Source of the DNA: Sphingobium sp.
GTDB taxonomy: Bacteria > Pseudomonadota > Alphaproteobacteria > Sphingomonadales > Sphingomonadaceae
Direction of reading: 5' to 3'
Length of the DNA: 64,000 nt
NCBI GenBank assembly: GCA_003248935.1
Contig: QFQF01000015.1
Location: forward strand, 1-64,000
The first letter of the stretch is position 1; every line of letters starts with the position of its first letter. A model generated the notes under the pieces. The model was not told where the DNA came from, did no database searches, and worked only from the letters and a program-made list of their open reading frames with translations. This document shows positions 32,671-41,106 of this stretch, piece after piece. A program made the position numbers and the translations under genes.

Positions 32671-33306
32671 GTGAGCGATGAAGCGGGGGGCAAGGCCAAG
32701 AAAGGCAAGGGCGGCAAGGGCAAGAAGATGATCTTGCTCGGCGCGCTTGTCGTCGGTGTGGGTGGCGCAGGTGCCGCCGGAGGCCTGTTCGCCGCGGGTG
32801 CGTTCAATCATGCGCCCGGCCCCAAGGAGGACTTCAACAAGCCGCAGCTCGTGCTCGCGGGCGAGAATCCCGAGGAGATCGGCAACGCTCTCGCTGTCAA
32901 GGCGAAGGAAGCCGAGGGCGAGGCGGGGGGCCATGAGCCGGGTCACGGCAAGGGCATTGACCTGCCCGCGCCCAGCAATCCGTCCAAATATCAGGCCACC
33001 TATTTCCAGGTGCAGGCGCCCTTCACGACCAACATGTCGGACACGGATGCCTTCGCGCAGCTGTCGATCGCGGTTGCGACCTATTACGACAATCGCGTCA
33101 TCCAGGCGATGACGACGCACGAGATGGCGATTCGCTCGGCGATCCTGATGCTGCTGGCGCAGGAAACCGACGCCGACCTCTCCACCCCCAAGGGCAAGGA
33201 AGCCCTCCAGGCGAAGCTTAAGACGGTCATCAACGACATTCTGAAGCAAAAGACCGGCTACGGGGGCATTGATAACGTTTATTTTACCAATTTCGTTATT
33301 CAATAG
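32671..33306 (+). CDS. fliL: Flagellar basal-body protein FliL
   Basis: FliL is a single-pass protein that supports stator function. The 211-residue product has a Lys/Gly-rich cytoplasmic tail, a membrane helix (MILLGALVVGVGGAGAAGGLFAAGAF) and a periplasmic SPFH-like domain (YYDNRVIQAMTTHEMAIRSAILMLLAQ). The C-terminal end GGIDNVYFTNFVIQ is typical. The GTG at 32671 is preferred because GGGGAG lies eight bases before it; an in-frame TTG at 32665 is too close. Confidence 0.92.
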   Translation: MSDEAGGKAKKGKGGKGKKMILLGALVVGVGGAGAAGGLFAAGAFNHAPGPKEDFNKPQLVLAGENPEEIGNALAVKAKEAEGEAGGHEPGHGKGIDLPAPSNPSKYQATYFQVQAPFTTNMSDTDAFAQLSIAVATYYDNRVIQAMTTHEMAIRSAILMLLAQETDADLSTPKGKEALQAKLKTVINDILKQKTGYGGIDNVYFTNFVIQ

Positions 33307-33361
33307 CACCGCGTTCGACACCGGGTCAGTCCCTTGGGTGCCGGACGGGGGACTGACTGAG

Positions 33362-34243
33362 ATGGACGACGTTCAACCTTTCGCATTGGGGCGCGGCGAG
33401 GCGCAGGCGCCCGTCATGCTGTCCGGGCTCGACAGGCTCGGGGAGCGGCTCGGCCGTCGCGTGCGCGAGATCGTGGAGCCGTTCGTCGGCGTGAAGCCGG
33501 TCGTCACCGCCCGTCCTGTCGAACTGATCGATTATGGCGCATGGGCCGTCCAGGTACAGCCGCTTGCCGCCATTGGCCTCTATCGCCTGATGCCGCTGAA
33601 GGGGCAGGTCATGCTGCACCTGAGCGCGGCGATGATCTCGACCTTCGTCGAGCGCTTCTATGGCGGCGCGGGTGGCCGTCCGTCGCCGGCGCGATCCGAA
33701 TTCACACCGACCGAGGAACGGCTGATCGCCCGCATTTCCGACGCCGTGATGGCGGCGCTGGCGGTGAGCTGGTCGGACATGCTGGCCGTGGAGCCGGTCC
33801 TTGCAAGCCGCGAGGCCGGGCTTGGCTTTGCGAGCGGCCTGCAGGCCAGCGACCAGATGGCGTTGCAGCGCTTTACCGTCGCCATTTCCGCGTCCGAGCA
33901 GTGGCCGGTCGATATCTTGCTGCCGGTGTCCGCGCTGCGCTCCATCGAACCCCTGATGGATACCTCCGTCAAGGAGGAGAAGGCGGAGCCCGATCCCGTC
34001 TGGCAGGCACGCGTCGCGCGGCAGATGGCGCACGTCCGCCTGCCCGCGCGTACCGTCCTCGCCCGGCCCAACCTGACCCTCGCGGAACTGATGGCGCTCC
34101 AGCCCGGTGACGTCATTCCCGTCCATATTTCCCGCAGCCTTCCCCTGATCGTCGGTGACCGCATCTTCGCGCACGGCACCATCGGTGAGCAGGACGGCCG
34201 CGCCGCCTTCATGATCGAAAAGCTACAGGACCAGAGCCGATGA
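33362..34243 (+). CDS. fliM: Flagellar motor switch protein FliM lacking the CheY-binding N-terminus
   Basis: FliM is the middle C-ring protein. The 293-residue product has the middle-domain core (GLYRLMPLKGQVMLHLSAAMISTFVERFYGG, containing a GG pair) and a C-terminal SpoA-like domain (VRLPARTVLARPNLTLAELMALQPGDVIPV). It begins MDDVQPFALGRGEA and has no LSQxEIDALL motif. Even the upstream open frame to 33269 does not supply one. Length is about 40 residues below the enteric protein. CheY-P may bind differently or not at all. Confidence 0.9.
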   Translation: MDDVQPFALGRGEAQAPVMLSGLDRLGERLGRRVREIVEPFVGVKPVVTARPVELIDYGAWAVQVQPLAAIGLYRLMPLKGQVMLHLSAAMISTFVERFYGGAGGRPSPARSEFTPTEERLIARISDAVMAALAVSWSDMLAVEPVLASREAGLGFASGLQASDQMALQRFTVAISASEQWPVDILLPVSALRSIEPLMDTSVKEEKAEPDPVWQARVARQMAHVRLPARTVLARPNLTLAELMALQPGDVIPVHISRSLPLIVGDRIFAHGTIGEQDGRAAFMIEKLQDQSR

Positions 34244-34593
34244 GTGACATGACCGAAGCCCCGAAGATGGACGGGCTCAAGACCGACGCCCTGCTCGGCG
34301 ACACGCTGGGCAAGATGACGGGCAGCCGCCAGTTCGGACTGCTGTCCAACATCCCGGTCCGCCTGTCCGTGGAGGTCGGGTCGACCTCTCTGCGCCTGTC
34401 CGAAGTGATGGACCTGGCCGAGGGCAGCATCGTCGAACTCGATCGTCAGGCTGACGATCTGCTTGACATCATGGTTAACGGAGCGCTCATCGCGAAGGGG
34501 GAAGTCGTGACCGTCAACGGTCGCTACGGTATCCGCGTCGTCGATGTCGCCGCCGCCGAAACGCGGATGGCGGGGATGGAACGGCGCGGCTGA
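34240..34593 (+). CDS. fliN: Flagellar motor switch protein FliN
   Basis: The 117-residue product has the SpoA domain of FliN (LLSNIPVRLSVEVGSTSLRLSEVMDLAEGSIVELDRQADDLLDIMVNGALIAKGEVV). It overlaps the fliM stop (ATGA). It forms the base of the C ring and a docking point for FliH. Confidence 0.96.
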   Translation: MSDMTEAPKMDGLKTDALLGDTLGKMTGSRQFGLLSNIPVRLSVEVGSTSLRLSEVMDLAEGSIVELDRQADDLLDIMVNGALIAKGEVVTVNGRYGIRVVDVAAAETRMAGMERRG

Positions 34594-34617
34594 TCCATTC
34601 GAAAGGGCGGCGTGTAG

Positions 34618-34938
34618 ATGTTCTGGTATTTCGTGAAGCTGGCCATCCTCCTGCCGCTGGTGGGGGGCATGGCCTTCGCCGCGTTGTGGCTGTGGCGGAA
34701 ATATCAGCCCGGCATGCTCGGCGGACAGGGAGACCGTGTCCTGAAGATCGTCGAAGCGCTGCCGATGGGCACGTTCGGCAAGCTCGCCGTCGTCGAGTTC
34801 GAGGGGCAGCGCCTGCTCATCTCCGTGACGCGCGGCCGGATCGAGAAGATTGCCGAGGGGCAGGGGCCTCAGCCGCCCGCGCCCCCCGCACCGCTGGCCT
34901 CGCGCGATTTCGCCCGGGATCTCGATCGTGTCCGCTGA
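34618..34938 (+). CDS. fliO: Flagellar export apparatus assembly protein FliO
   Basis: The 106-residue product has one N-terminal membrane helix (FVKLAILLPLVGGMAFAALWLWRKY) and a small cytoplasmic domain (VLKIVEALPMGTFGKLAVVEFEGQRLLISVTRGRIEKIA) typical of FliO. It assists FliP assembly and lies directly before fliP, overlapping it by 11 bases. Confidence 0.88.
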   Translation: MFWYFVKLAILLPLVGGMAFAALWLWRKYQPGMLGGQGDRVLKIVEALPMGTFGKLAVVEFEGQRLLISVTRGRIEKIAEGQGPQPPAPPAPLASRDFARDLDRVR

Positions 34939-35746
34939 CCGTGCGTTTGCGCCCTTCGGGGCGGCTGTCGCGCGCCTCCTGATTGCCCTGTCCATCGTCG
35001 CGGTGGCGTTGCTCGCCGCCCACCCGGCCTTTGCCCAGGCGACGGCGCCTGCAGGCCCCGTCCAGTCCTCCGGCGCGCTGACCCGCGCGCTTTCCGACGT
35101 ATCGGGCGATGGCCGCTCGCTGTCGCTGAGCCTCCAGATCCTGATCCTCATGAGCCTGCTGACGGTATTGCCGTCGCTGGTGCTGATGATGACCAGCTTC
35201 ACCCGCATCATCATCGTGCTCTCGCTGTTGCGCCAGGCGCTCGGCCTTCAGCAGACGCCGCCGAACCAGGTGCTGGTCGGCCTGGCCCTGTTCCTGTCGC
35301 TGTTCGTGATGAGGCCCGCTATCGACCAGATCAACAACCAGGCCTTCTCGCCCTATGGCAGCGGCCAGATCTCGATCGAGGAAGCGGTCGGCCGCTCGGC
35401 AAAGGTATTGCACGGCTTCATGAGCAAGCAGACGCGGGAGTCGGACCTCAAGCTGTTCGCCGGCCTTGCCGAGGCTCCCGCATTCCGCAACGCCGCCGAT
35501 ATTCCGTTCACCATCCTGTTGCCCGCCTTCGTCACCAGCGAACTCAAGACGGCGTTCCAGATCGGTTTCATGATCTTCCTGCCGTTCCTCATCATCGATC
35601 TTGTCGTCGCATCCACGTTGATGGCGCTGGGCATGATGATGCTGTCGCCGACGATCATCTCGATGCCGTTCAAGCTGCTGCTGTTCGTGCTGGTGGATGG
35701 CTGGGCGCTCACCATGGGGTCGCTCGCCGGCTCCTTCGCGACCTGA
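34928..35746 (+). CDS. fliP: Flagellar export gate protein FliP
   Basis: The 272-residue product has a cleavable signal peptide (LLIALSIVAVALLAAHPAFA) and four membrane helices. It carries the FliP signatures SLLTVLPSLVLMMTSFTRIIIVLSLLRQALG and FQIGFMIFLPFLIIDLVVASTLMALGMMMLSP. The GTG at 34928 is used, within the fliO end, with GGGA eight bases before it; a longer frame upstream is out of family. Confidence 0.95.
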   Translation: MSADRAFAPFGAAVARLLIALSIVAVALLAAHPAFAQATAPAGPVQSSGALTRALSDVSGDGRSLSLSLQILILMSLLTVLPSLVLMMTSFTRIIIVLSLLRQALGLQQTPPNQVLVGLALFLSLFVMRPAIDQINNQAFSPYGSGQISIEEAVGRSAKVLHGFMSKQTRESDLKLFAGLAEAPAFRNAADIPFTILLPAFVTSELKTAFQIGFMIFLPFLIIDLVVASTLMALGMMMLSPTIISMPFKLLLFVLVDGWALTMGSLAGSFAT

Positions 35747-35762
35747 GGGCGGAGACAGGCGT

Positions 35763-36035
35763 ATGGAGAACAGCGACTTCTTCATGGGCATCGCGCAGCA
35801 GGCGCTGTGGATCACGGCGCTCGCCGCCGCGCCCATCCTCATCCCCGCACTGATCGCGGGCCTGCTGCTCGGCATGATCCAGGCGGCGACGTCGATCAAC
35901 GAACAGACGCTGAGCTTCGTGCCGAAGCTGATCGTCGTGGGCGTGATGCTGGCCCTGTTCGGCGGATCGATCATGATGCTGGTCGCGGATTTCACCCGCG
36001 AGATATTCGACCGCATCCCGGACCTGTTGCAGTAG
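35763..36035 (+). CDS. fliQ: Flagellar export gate protein FliQ
   Basis: The 90-residue product has two membrane helices and the conserved LLLGMIQAATSINEQTLSFVPK hairpin. The ATG at 35763 follows a GGAG; upstream frame residues are foreign to the family. Normal size. Confidence 0.96.
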   Translation: MENSDFFMGIAQQALWITALAAAPILIPALIAGLLLGMIQAATSINEQTLSFVPKLIVVGVMLALFGGSIMMLVADFTREIFDRIPDLLQ

Positions 36036-36036
36036 G

Positions 36037-36822
36037 ATGATCGCACCCGGCTTCATCGGCGTCGAGGCGCAACTCTGGGTGCTGCTGGTGGCGATGATCC
36101 GTCCCGGCGCGGCGTTCCTCGCAGCCCCCATCTTCGGCGCGCCGACGGTGCCGGTCCAGCTCCGCCTGATCCTTGCCGCCGCGTTTGGCATGGCCGCGCT
36201 CAACAGCGTGCGGATCGTCCTGCCCGATGCCGGTATCGTCAGCTTTGCGGGCGTGATGCTGGCGATGGGCGAGGTGCTGGCCGGGCTCGCCATGGGGTTC
36301 GCCGTGCAGATCGGCTATGGCGCCGCGTTCGTCGCGGGCGAGACGATCGCCAACGCCATGGGTCTGGGCTTTGCGTCCATGGTCGACCCGCAGTCGGGCC
36401 AGTCGACCCAGGTCGTCGGCCAGTTCCTCTCGATCCTCGCCACCTTTCTGCTGCTCGGTATGGACGGGCACCTGCTGCTCGTCAGCCTGGTGGTCAAAAG
36501 TTATCAGGCGATGCCGCCGGGCGGCCCGATGATGGCGAACGATGTCGTCTGGCACCTTGTCGAGTTCGGCGGCACGCTGCTGGGGGCTGGCGTGACGATC
36601 GCGCTGCCGGTCGGGTTCGCCCTTGTGCTGATCCAGCTCGTCATGGGCATGCTGGCGCGTTCGGCGCCTTCGCTGAACCTGTTCGCCGTCGGTATGCCGG
36701 TCGCCCTGATTTCCGGCCTCGTCCTGCTGGCCGTCGCCGCGCCGGTCATGGCGGAGGGGATCACCAACGCGCTGAAGGCGGGCCTTGACGAAGCCGAGGC
36801 GATCGCGGGCGGGGAGGGCTAG
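36037..36822 (+). CDS. fliR: Flagellar export gate protein FliR
   Basis: The 261-residue product has about six membrane helices. FliR features include RPGAAFLAAPIFG near the N-terminus, ETIANAMGLGFASMVDPQSGQSTQVVGQF in the middle and LNLFAVGMPVALISGLVLL near the C-terminus. It starts one base after the fliQ stop. Confidence 0.95.
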   Translation: MIAPGFIGVEAQLWVLLVAMIRPGAAFLAAPIFGAPTVPVQLRLILAAAFGMAALNSVRIVLPDAGIVSFAGVMLAMGEVLAGLAMGFAVQIGYGAAFVAGETIANAMGLGFASMVDPQSGQSTQVVGQFLSILATFLLLGMDGHLLLVSLVVKSYQAMPPGGPMMANDVVWHLVEFGGTLLGAGVTIALPVGFALVLIQLVMGMLARSAPSLNLFAVGMPVALISGLVLLAVAAPVMAEGITNALKAGLDEAEAIAGGEG

Positions 36823-36825
36823 GGC

Positions 36826-37968
36826 ATGGCCGGTTCACCCAGCGGCGGCGGCGAGAAGACCGAGAAACCGACAGCCAAGCGGCTGAGGGAGGCCGCGAAG
36901 AAAGGCGATATCCTTCAATCGCGTGATCTCGCCACCGCGCTCGTCGTGATGGCGGGCGTCGCCTGGCTGGCGATCACCGGCCCGGCCGTGATGGAGGCGC
37001 TGGCCCGCATGCTGGTCGCCGGGCTCCGCTTCGACAATCGCGACATCGTCGATTTCGCGCCGGGCACCCGCATCTACGGGCTGCTTTCCGGCCTCGCCCT
37101 GCCGATCGGCGGCATATTGTTCGCCACGGTGCTGGCGGCGGTCGCGGCGCCCGCGCTGCTCGGTTCGCTGGGGTTCCGGGCCGGTGCCTTTTCGGTGAAG
37201 CCGGAAAAGCTCAACCCGATGAACGGCCTGAAGCGCATCTTCGGACTGCAGGGCCTTATCGAACTGGCCAAGTCGATCGCGAAGGTTGGCCTGCTCGGAT
37301 GCATCGGCTTCTGGCTCATCTGGGACCGGCTTACCGTCATCGTGTCGATGGGACGCACCGGGGTCGAGCCTGCGCTCGTCGAACTGGGCAGCCTGTTCAT
37401 TTTCGCCTGCCTGGCGATGGCGGGCGCGCTGTTCGTGATCGCGGGCATCGACGTGCCTGCGCAGATGATGCAGCGGTCCAAGCGCCTCAACATGACGAAG
37501 CAGGAAGTCAGGGACGAGAACAAGGAGACGGAGGGCTCCCCCGAACTGAAGGGCGCGATCCGCCGCCGCCAGTATGAGACGTTGCATGGGTCGGCGCGCA
37601 AGGCGGTGGCGGAGGCGACCGTTGTGATCACCAACCCGACCCATTTCGCCGTGGCGCTGCGTTACCAGCCGGGCAAGGACTTCGCACCGGTCGTGGTTGC
37701 GCGCGGGCGTGATGCGATCGCCGCCGCGATCCGCGAGCTGGCCGACGATAAGGCCGTGCCGGTGCTGCAGTATCCCGAACTTGCCCGCGCCGTCTACTTC
37801 ACCTCGCGCGTCGGGCAGGTGGTGGACGAGGCGCTGTACATGGCGGTCGCGACGGTCATCGCGTTCGTCTTCCGGGTGGAGAACAAGCTGGCGGGCGAGA
37901 TGGACCGCCCGTTCATCACCGTGCCGGATCATATGCGTTTCGATGCCGAAGGACGTCCGTCGGCCTGA
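36826..37968 (+). CDS. flhB: Flagellar export switch protein FlhB
   Basis: FlhB changes substrate class when the hook is complete. The 380-residue product begins with the conserved GGGEKTEKPTAKRLREAAKKG, has four membrane helices, and carries the self-cleaving NPTH motif (VITNPTHFAVALRY). It is the last recognisable gene of the long plus-strand operon. No clear terminator follows within 130 bases. Confidence 0.97.
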   Translation: MAGSPSGGGEKTEKPTAKRLREAAKKGDILQSRDLATALVVMAGVAWLAITGPAVMEALARMLVAGLRFDNRDIVDFAPGTRIYGLLSGLALPIGGILFATVLAAVAAPALLGSLGFRAGAFSVKPEKLNPMNGLKRIFGLQGLIELAKSIAKVGLLGCIGFWLIWDRLTVIVSMGRTGVEPALVELGSLFIFACLAMAGALFVIAGIDVPAQMMQRSKRLNMTKQEVRDENKETEGSPELKGAIRRRQYETLHGSARKAVAEATVVITNPTHFAVALRYQPGKDFAPVVVARGRDAIAAAIRELADDKAVPVLQYPELARAVYFTSRVGQVVDEALYMAVATVIAFVFRVENKLAGEMDRPFITVPDHMRFDAEGRPSA

Positions 37969-38103
37969 CGGTTTCGCGTGATCGGCGCCGTCTGACCAGT
38001 AGTGGGACAGTCGGGCGGCCGATCGGACCGACATCGTCTTGCCGGGTTGCCCCGCGCGGGCCTAAAAGAAATCGATCCGGTAAATCCGGACCGGGACGCA
38101 CCT

Positions 38104-38403
38104 ATGGACAGACAATTTCATTTCTACATGCACCTCCTGACGCCGGTCGGGGAAGATCATGACGATCTGGGGGCGATGTTCGCCGATATTGGCGCCGCCT
38201 ATCTGGACGTGGCCGCCGCGATGCCGGACACGGCGGCGGAGCTGCTGCGCCGGGGGATCGATCCGATGGCCTGCGCCTATCGCATATGCGACGAACATGG
38301 CCGGCGCCTGATGGATGTGCCCTTCGCGGAGCTCGTCCGGCGTGAGGGACGTGGCGACATGGCCGTCATGGAGCCTGTCGGCTACGCAAAACGGGGTCTC
38401 TGA
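38104..38403 (+). CDS. Small protein resembling the DUF6894 family
   Basis: The 99-residue product begins MDRQFHFYMHLL and ends with a CDEHGRRLMDVPFAELV block. This resembles the small alphaproteobacterial DUF6894 type (a YYFH-like start and a DE.GR...PF core). No signal or membrane segment is seen, and the function is unknown. It lies between flhB and fliD, with intergenic space on both sides, so it need not be flagellar. Confidence 0.6.
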   Translation: MDRQFHFYMHLLTPVGEDHDDLGAMFADIGAAYLDVAAAMPDTAAELLRRGIDPMACAYRICDEHGRRLMDVPFAELVRREGRGDMAVMEPVGYAKRGL

Positions 38404-38558
38404 CGTCTTCTTCCGGAAATCCTGAGATTGATCGTTCGGAAATTAGGGCGTGATAACAATGGAATACCCGAAAAACACAGGGTTGCTGATCTGGTGAATT
38501 AAACATTAGGCGCAGCCGTCCGTAATCTATTCACGGGGACGTATGATTATGGTGCGTC

Positions 38559-39023
38559 ATGAACGAGTATCTGTCTCGCCGCGACATCGTTCCCGTTGAT
38601 CGCCTCTCGCGCCCGGCAGCCGTGCTGTCGAATGCGCAGGCCTCGACGCGTTTCGGCGCGGAGGCGCAGGTGACGCCACAGGGCGGCAGCGGGGTAGCCA
38701 CGTCCGGTGCCGATCTGGCCGAGGGCAGTGAGGCCCAACTGGCCAGTGCCGCCGAATATGCGCGTGTTCATGCACGGATCGCGGACATCCTCGCCAACCT
38801 GCGCGCCGGTGCGCCCAAGGCGTCCACTGCGGACAGCGAGGCGGAGATCGTATCCCTTCTGCCTGAGCCGGTGATCATCGTGCCGCTCCCGCCCGCAAGC
38901 CGGGAAATGGTCGAATATGCCGAAATGCTGGCGCGGGAGATGGCGAGCCGGGCCGTCGTTGCCCGGTCGGCGCAGGCGCACATTCAGTCGGGTACTGCCG
39001 ATCAGGTGCTCGCGGCGTCCTGA
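38559..39023 (+). CDS. Unrecognised flagellar-locus protein
   Basis: I do not recognise this 154-residue protein. It is Ala/Ser-rich, has no signal peptide or membrane helix, and has two predicted helical stretches (YARVHARIADILANLRAG and MVEYAEMLAREMASRAVVARSAQAHI) joined by a Pro-rich strand (LPEPVIIVPLPPASR). The position, just before fliD, is where flaG often lies, but the FlaG core was not found. The 155-base AT-richer region upstream (38404-38558) holds no clear sigma-28 or sigma-54 site. It could be an export chaperone or an unrelated insertion. Confidence 0.6.
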   Translation: MNEYLSRRDIVPVDRLSRPAAVLSNAQASTRFGAEAQVTPQGGSGVATSGADLAEGSEAQLASAAEYARVHARIADILANLRAGAPKASTADSEAEIVSLLPEPVIIVPLPPASREMVEYAEMLAREMASRAVVARSAQAHIQSGTADQVLAAS

Positions 39024-39092
39024 TGGACGTATCGGAAGCATTTTCTTAAGCATGTTTCTCTAGGCGCCGGATGGGGAAAACCTGTCCGGCGC

Positions 39093-39119
39093 TAAATCAT
39101 TGTCGGCGTCGGCCGTTCT
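39093..39119 (+). promoter_or_regulatory. Sigma-28 (FliA) promoter of fliDS
   Basis: TAAATCAT, 11 bases, GCCGTTCT. The TAAA and GCCG cores and the spacing match the motA and fliC sites. The expected transcript start near 39126 excludes the first ATG (39120) as the fliD start. Confidence 0.78.
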
Positions 39120-39140
39120 ATGCCCTTGAAAGGTATGGCT

Positions 39141-40541
39141 ATGACGTCAGTCGGCAGCAGCATTGTCAGCGCACTTAACGCAGGATCGGGCATCGACGTA
39201 TCGTCGCTCGTCTCCAGCCTGGTGAGCGCGGCGCGGGAGCCCAAGGCAACCGCGATCAGCAACAAGCAGACACTGAACAATGCCCGGATATCCGCGCTGG
39301 CCTCTGCATCCAGTTCGCTCGACACCTTCCAGACGGCACTGACCAGCCTGCTGTCCGGCACGGGCTTCTCGGGTCAGCCGGTTTCCAACGACACCAGCAT
39401 CGTCAGCGTTTCGGCGATCGCGGGCGGTGTCCCCTCCGGCCTGCCCGCGCAGATCGAGGTGAAGCAGCTGGCCGCCGCGCAGACGCTCGTTTCGACCTCT
39501 CTTTCGGCGAGTACTGCGACGGTCGGTCTCGGCACGCTGACGCTCACGACGGCTTCGGGCAGCACACCGATCACCATCAATTCGACGAACAACACGCTCG
39601 ACGGCCTTGCCGCGGCGATCAACGATGCCAATGCCGGGGTCACGGCCTCTGTCGTCATCGACAGCAGCGGCGCGCGACTGGTGATGAAGGGGCAGACCGG
39701 CTCCGCCAACGGCTTCACCCTGACCCCCGGCACGGCGGACGCCGACCTTCAGCGCTTTACCTTCGACGGCACCAGCGGCGGCATGACCAAGAAGCAGGAC
39801 GCGGCCGACGCCATCATCTCGATCGACAATGTCGAGATGACCTATGACAGCAACGTCATCAAGACGGCGCTCCCCTACGTCCGGATCGACCTGAACAAGG
39901 CGGCGCCAGGCACGGTCGTGACCCTCGCCAGCGACGAGCCGACGACGACGATGCGTGATCTCGTGACCGACTTCGTCACCGCCTACAATACGCTGCGCAC
40001 GGCGCTGAACGACGCGACTGCGGGTGGCGATTCGTCTTCGTCGGGTGCGCTCGCGGGGGATGCCGGTGCGCGGGACATGATGCGGCAGCTCGCGCGGATG
40101 ACCTCCACGCCGCTCGCCGCCGCCGGTAGCACCTACCGCTATCTCTCTGACATCGGCGTCAGCACCAACCGCGACGGCACGCTGAAGGTCGACACGGACA
40201 AGCTGGACGCGGCGATCGCCGCAAATCCGTCGGCGGTGTCCCAGATGCTGAACCCGGCGGTGAGCAGCACGGATAATCCCGGCCTCGCGGGCGCTTTGGA
40301 GACGATCACCACCTCGATCAAGAGCGATACCGGTGCGCTCGCCGCGTCGCAGAAGAAATATGCGGCGATGAAGACCTCGCTCACCGAGGAGCTTGAGAAG
40401 CTCGACACGCAGATGTCGAACTATCAGGAGCGCCTGACCGCGACCTACGCGAAAATGGAAACGCAGTTGACCGCGTTCAAGGCGACGCAGACCTATCTCG
40501 AACAGCAGATCGCCATCTGGAACGGCGACAGCAACAGCTAA
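39141..40541 (+). CDS. fliD: Flagellar filament cap protein FliD (HAP2)
   Basis: FliD caps the filament and folds flagellin subunits. The 466-residue product has the FliD N-terminal block (NAGSGIDVSSLVSSLVSA), a central domain with DAIISIDNVEMTYDSNVI and the C-terminal coiled coil (LTEELEKLDTQMSNYQERLTATYAKMETQLTAFKATQTYLEQQI). ATG 39141 has AAAGG seven bases upstream and lies downstream of the predicted transcript start; 39120 does not. Confidence 0.95.
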   Translation: MTSVGSSIVSALNAGSGIDVSSLVSSLVSAAREPKATAISNKQTLNNARISALASASSSLDTFQTALTSLLSGTGFSGQPVSNDTSIVSVSAIAGGVPSGLPAQIEVKQLAAAQTLVSTSLSASTATVGLGTLTLTTASGSTPITINSTNNTLDGLAAAINDANAGVTASVVIDSSGARLVMKGQTGSANGFTLTPGTADADLQRFTFDGTSGGMTKKQDAADAIISIDNVEMTYDSNVIKTALPYVRIDLNKAAPGTVVTLASDEPTTTMRDLVTDFVTAYNTLRTALNDATAGGDSSSSGALAGDAGARDMMRQLARMTSTPLAAAGSTYRYLSDIGVSTNRDGTLKVDTDKLDAAIAANPSAVSQMLNPAVSSTDNPGLAGALETITTSIKSDTGALAASQKKYAAMKTSLTEELEKLDTQMSNYQERLTATYAKMETQLTAFKATQTYLEQQIAIWNGDSNS

Positions 40542-40570
40542 ACATCAAGCACTGAAGGGCACGGGGCATC

Positions 40571-40963
40571 ATGTATTACGGTCAGGGTTTTGCGGGTTCG
40601 GCGACACGGCGCTATGCGGCCGTCCACGCGGGCAGTCGCATCGAGGGCGCGACGCCCCATGGCCTGGTCAAGATCCTGTTCGACGAACTGCTGTTCGCGC
40701 TCGATGCGGCCGTTCTTGCCGAGCAGCAGCAGGACCGGGCCAAGGCGTCGGACAAGCTGTCCCGTTCGATCGCGATCCTCCATGCGCTCGAATCAAGCCT
40801 GGACTTCGATCGTGGCGGGGACATCGCCACCGGCCTGGCGCTCATCTACCGCGAGGCGCGACGCCTGATCCTGGCCGGCGCGCGCGCGCATTCGACGGAT
40901 GAGGTGGCGCGGGCGCGGACCATGCTGGCCGAGATCGCCGACGCCTGGAACCAGATCGGCTGA
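40571..40963 (+). CDS. fliS: Flagellin export chaperone FliS
   Basis: FliS prevents early flagellin polymerisation. The 130-residue helical product has the family start (YGQGFAGSATRRYAAVHAGSRIEGATPHGLVKILFDELLFALDAA) and a C-terminal helix pair. It follows fliD by 29 bases and is the last gene of the flagellar locus. A terminator lies 70 bases downstream. Confidence 0.94.
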   Translation: MYYGQGFAGSATRRYAAVHAGSRIEGATPHGLVKILFDELLFALDAAVLAEQQQDRAKASDKLSRSIAILHALESSLDFDRGGDIATGLALIYREARRLILAGARAHSTDEVARARTMLAEIADAWNQIG

Positions 40964-41030
40964 AAGAAGGGCGCAGGCCCCCATTCTTGACGGAAAGGGC
41001 GCGGCGCCTGTATAGGCGGCGCTCGCAAAG

Positions 41031-41056
41031 GGCGGCCCGGCGGGGGCCGCCTTTTT
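41031..41056 (+). terminator. Rho-independent terminator after fliS
   Basis: An eight-base perfect stem (GGCGGCCC / GGGCCGCC) with a five-base loop is followed by TTTTT. It closes the flagellar locus before argD. Confidence 0.88.
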
Positions 41057-41106
41057 GCGTTTCTGCCCGGCCGCATGGCCGCACACGCGAACGAAGGGAA
41101 GGTACG

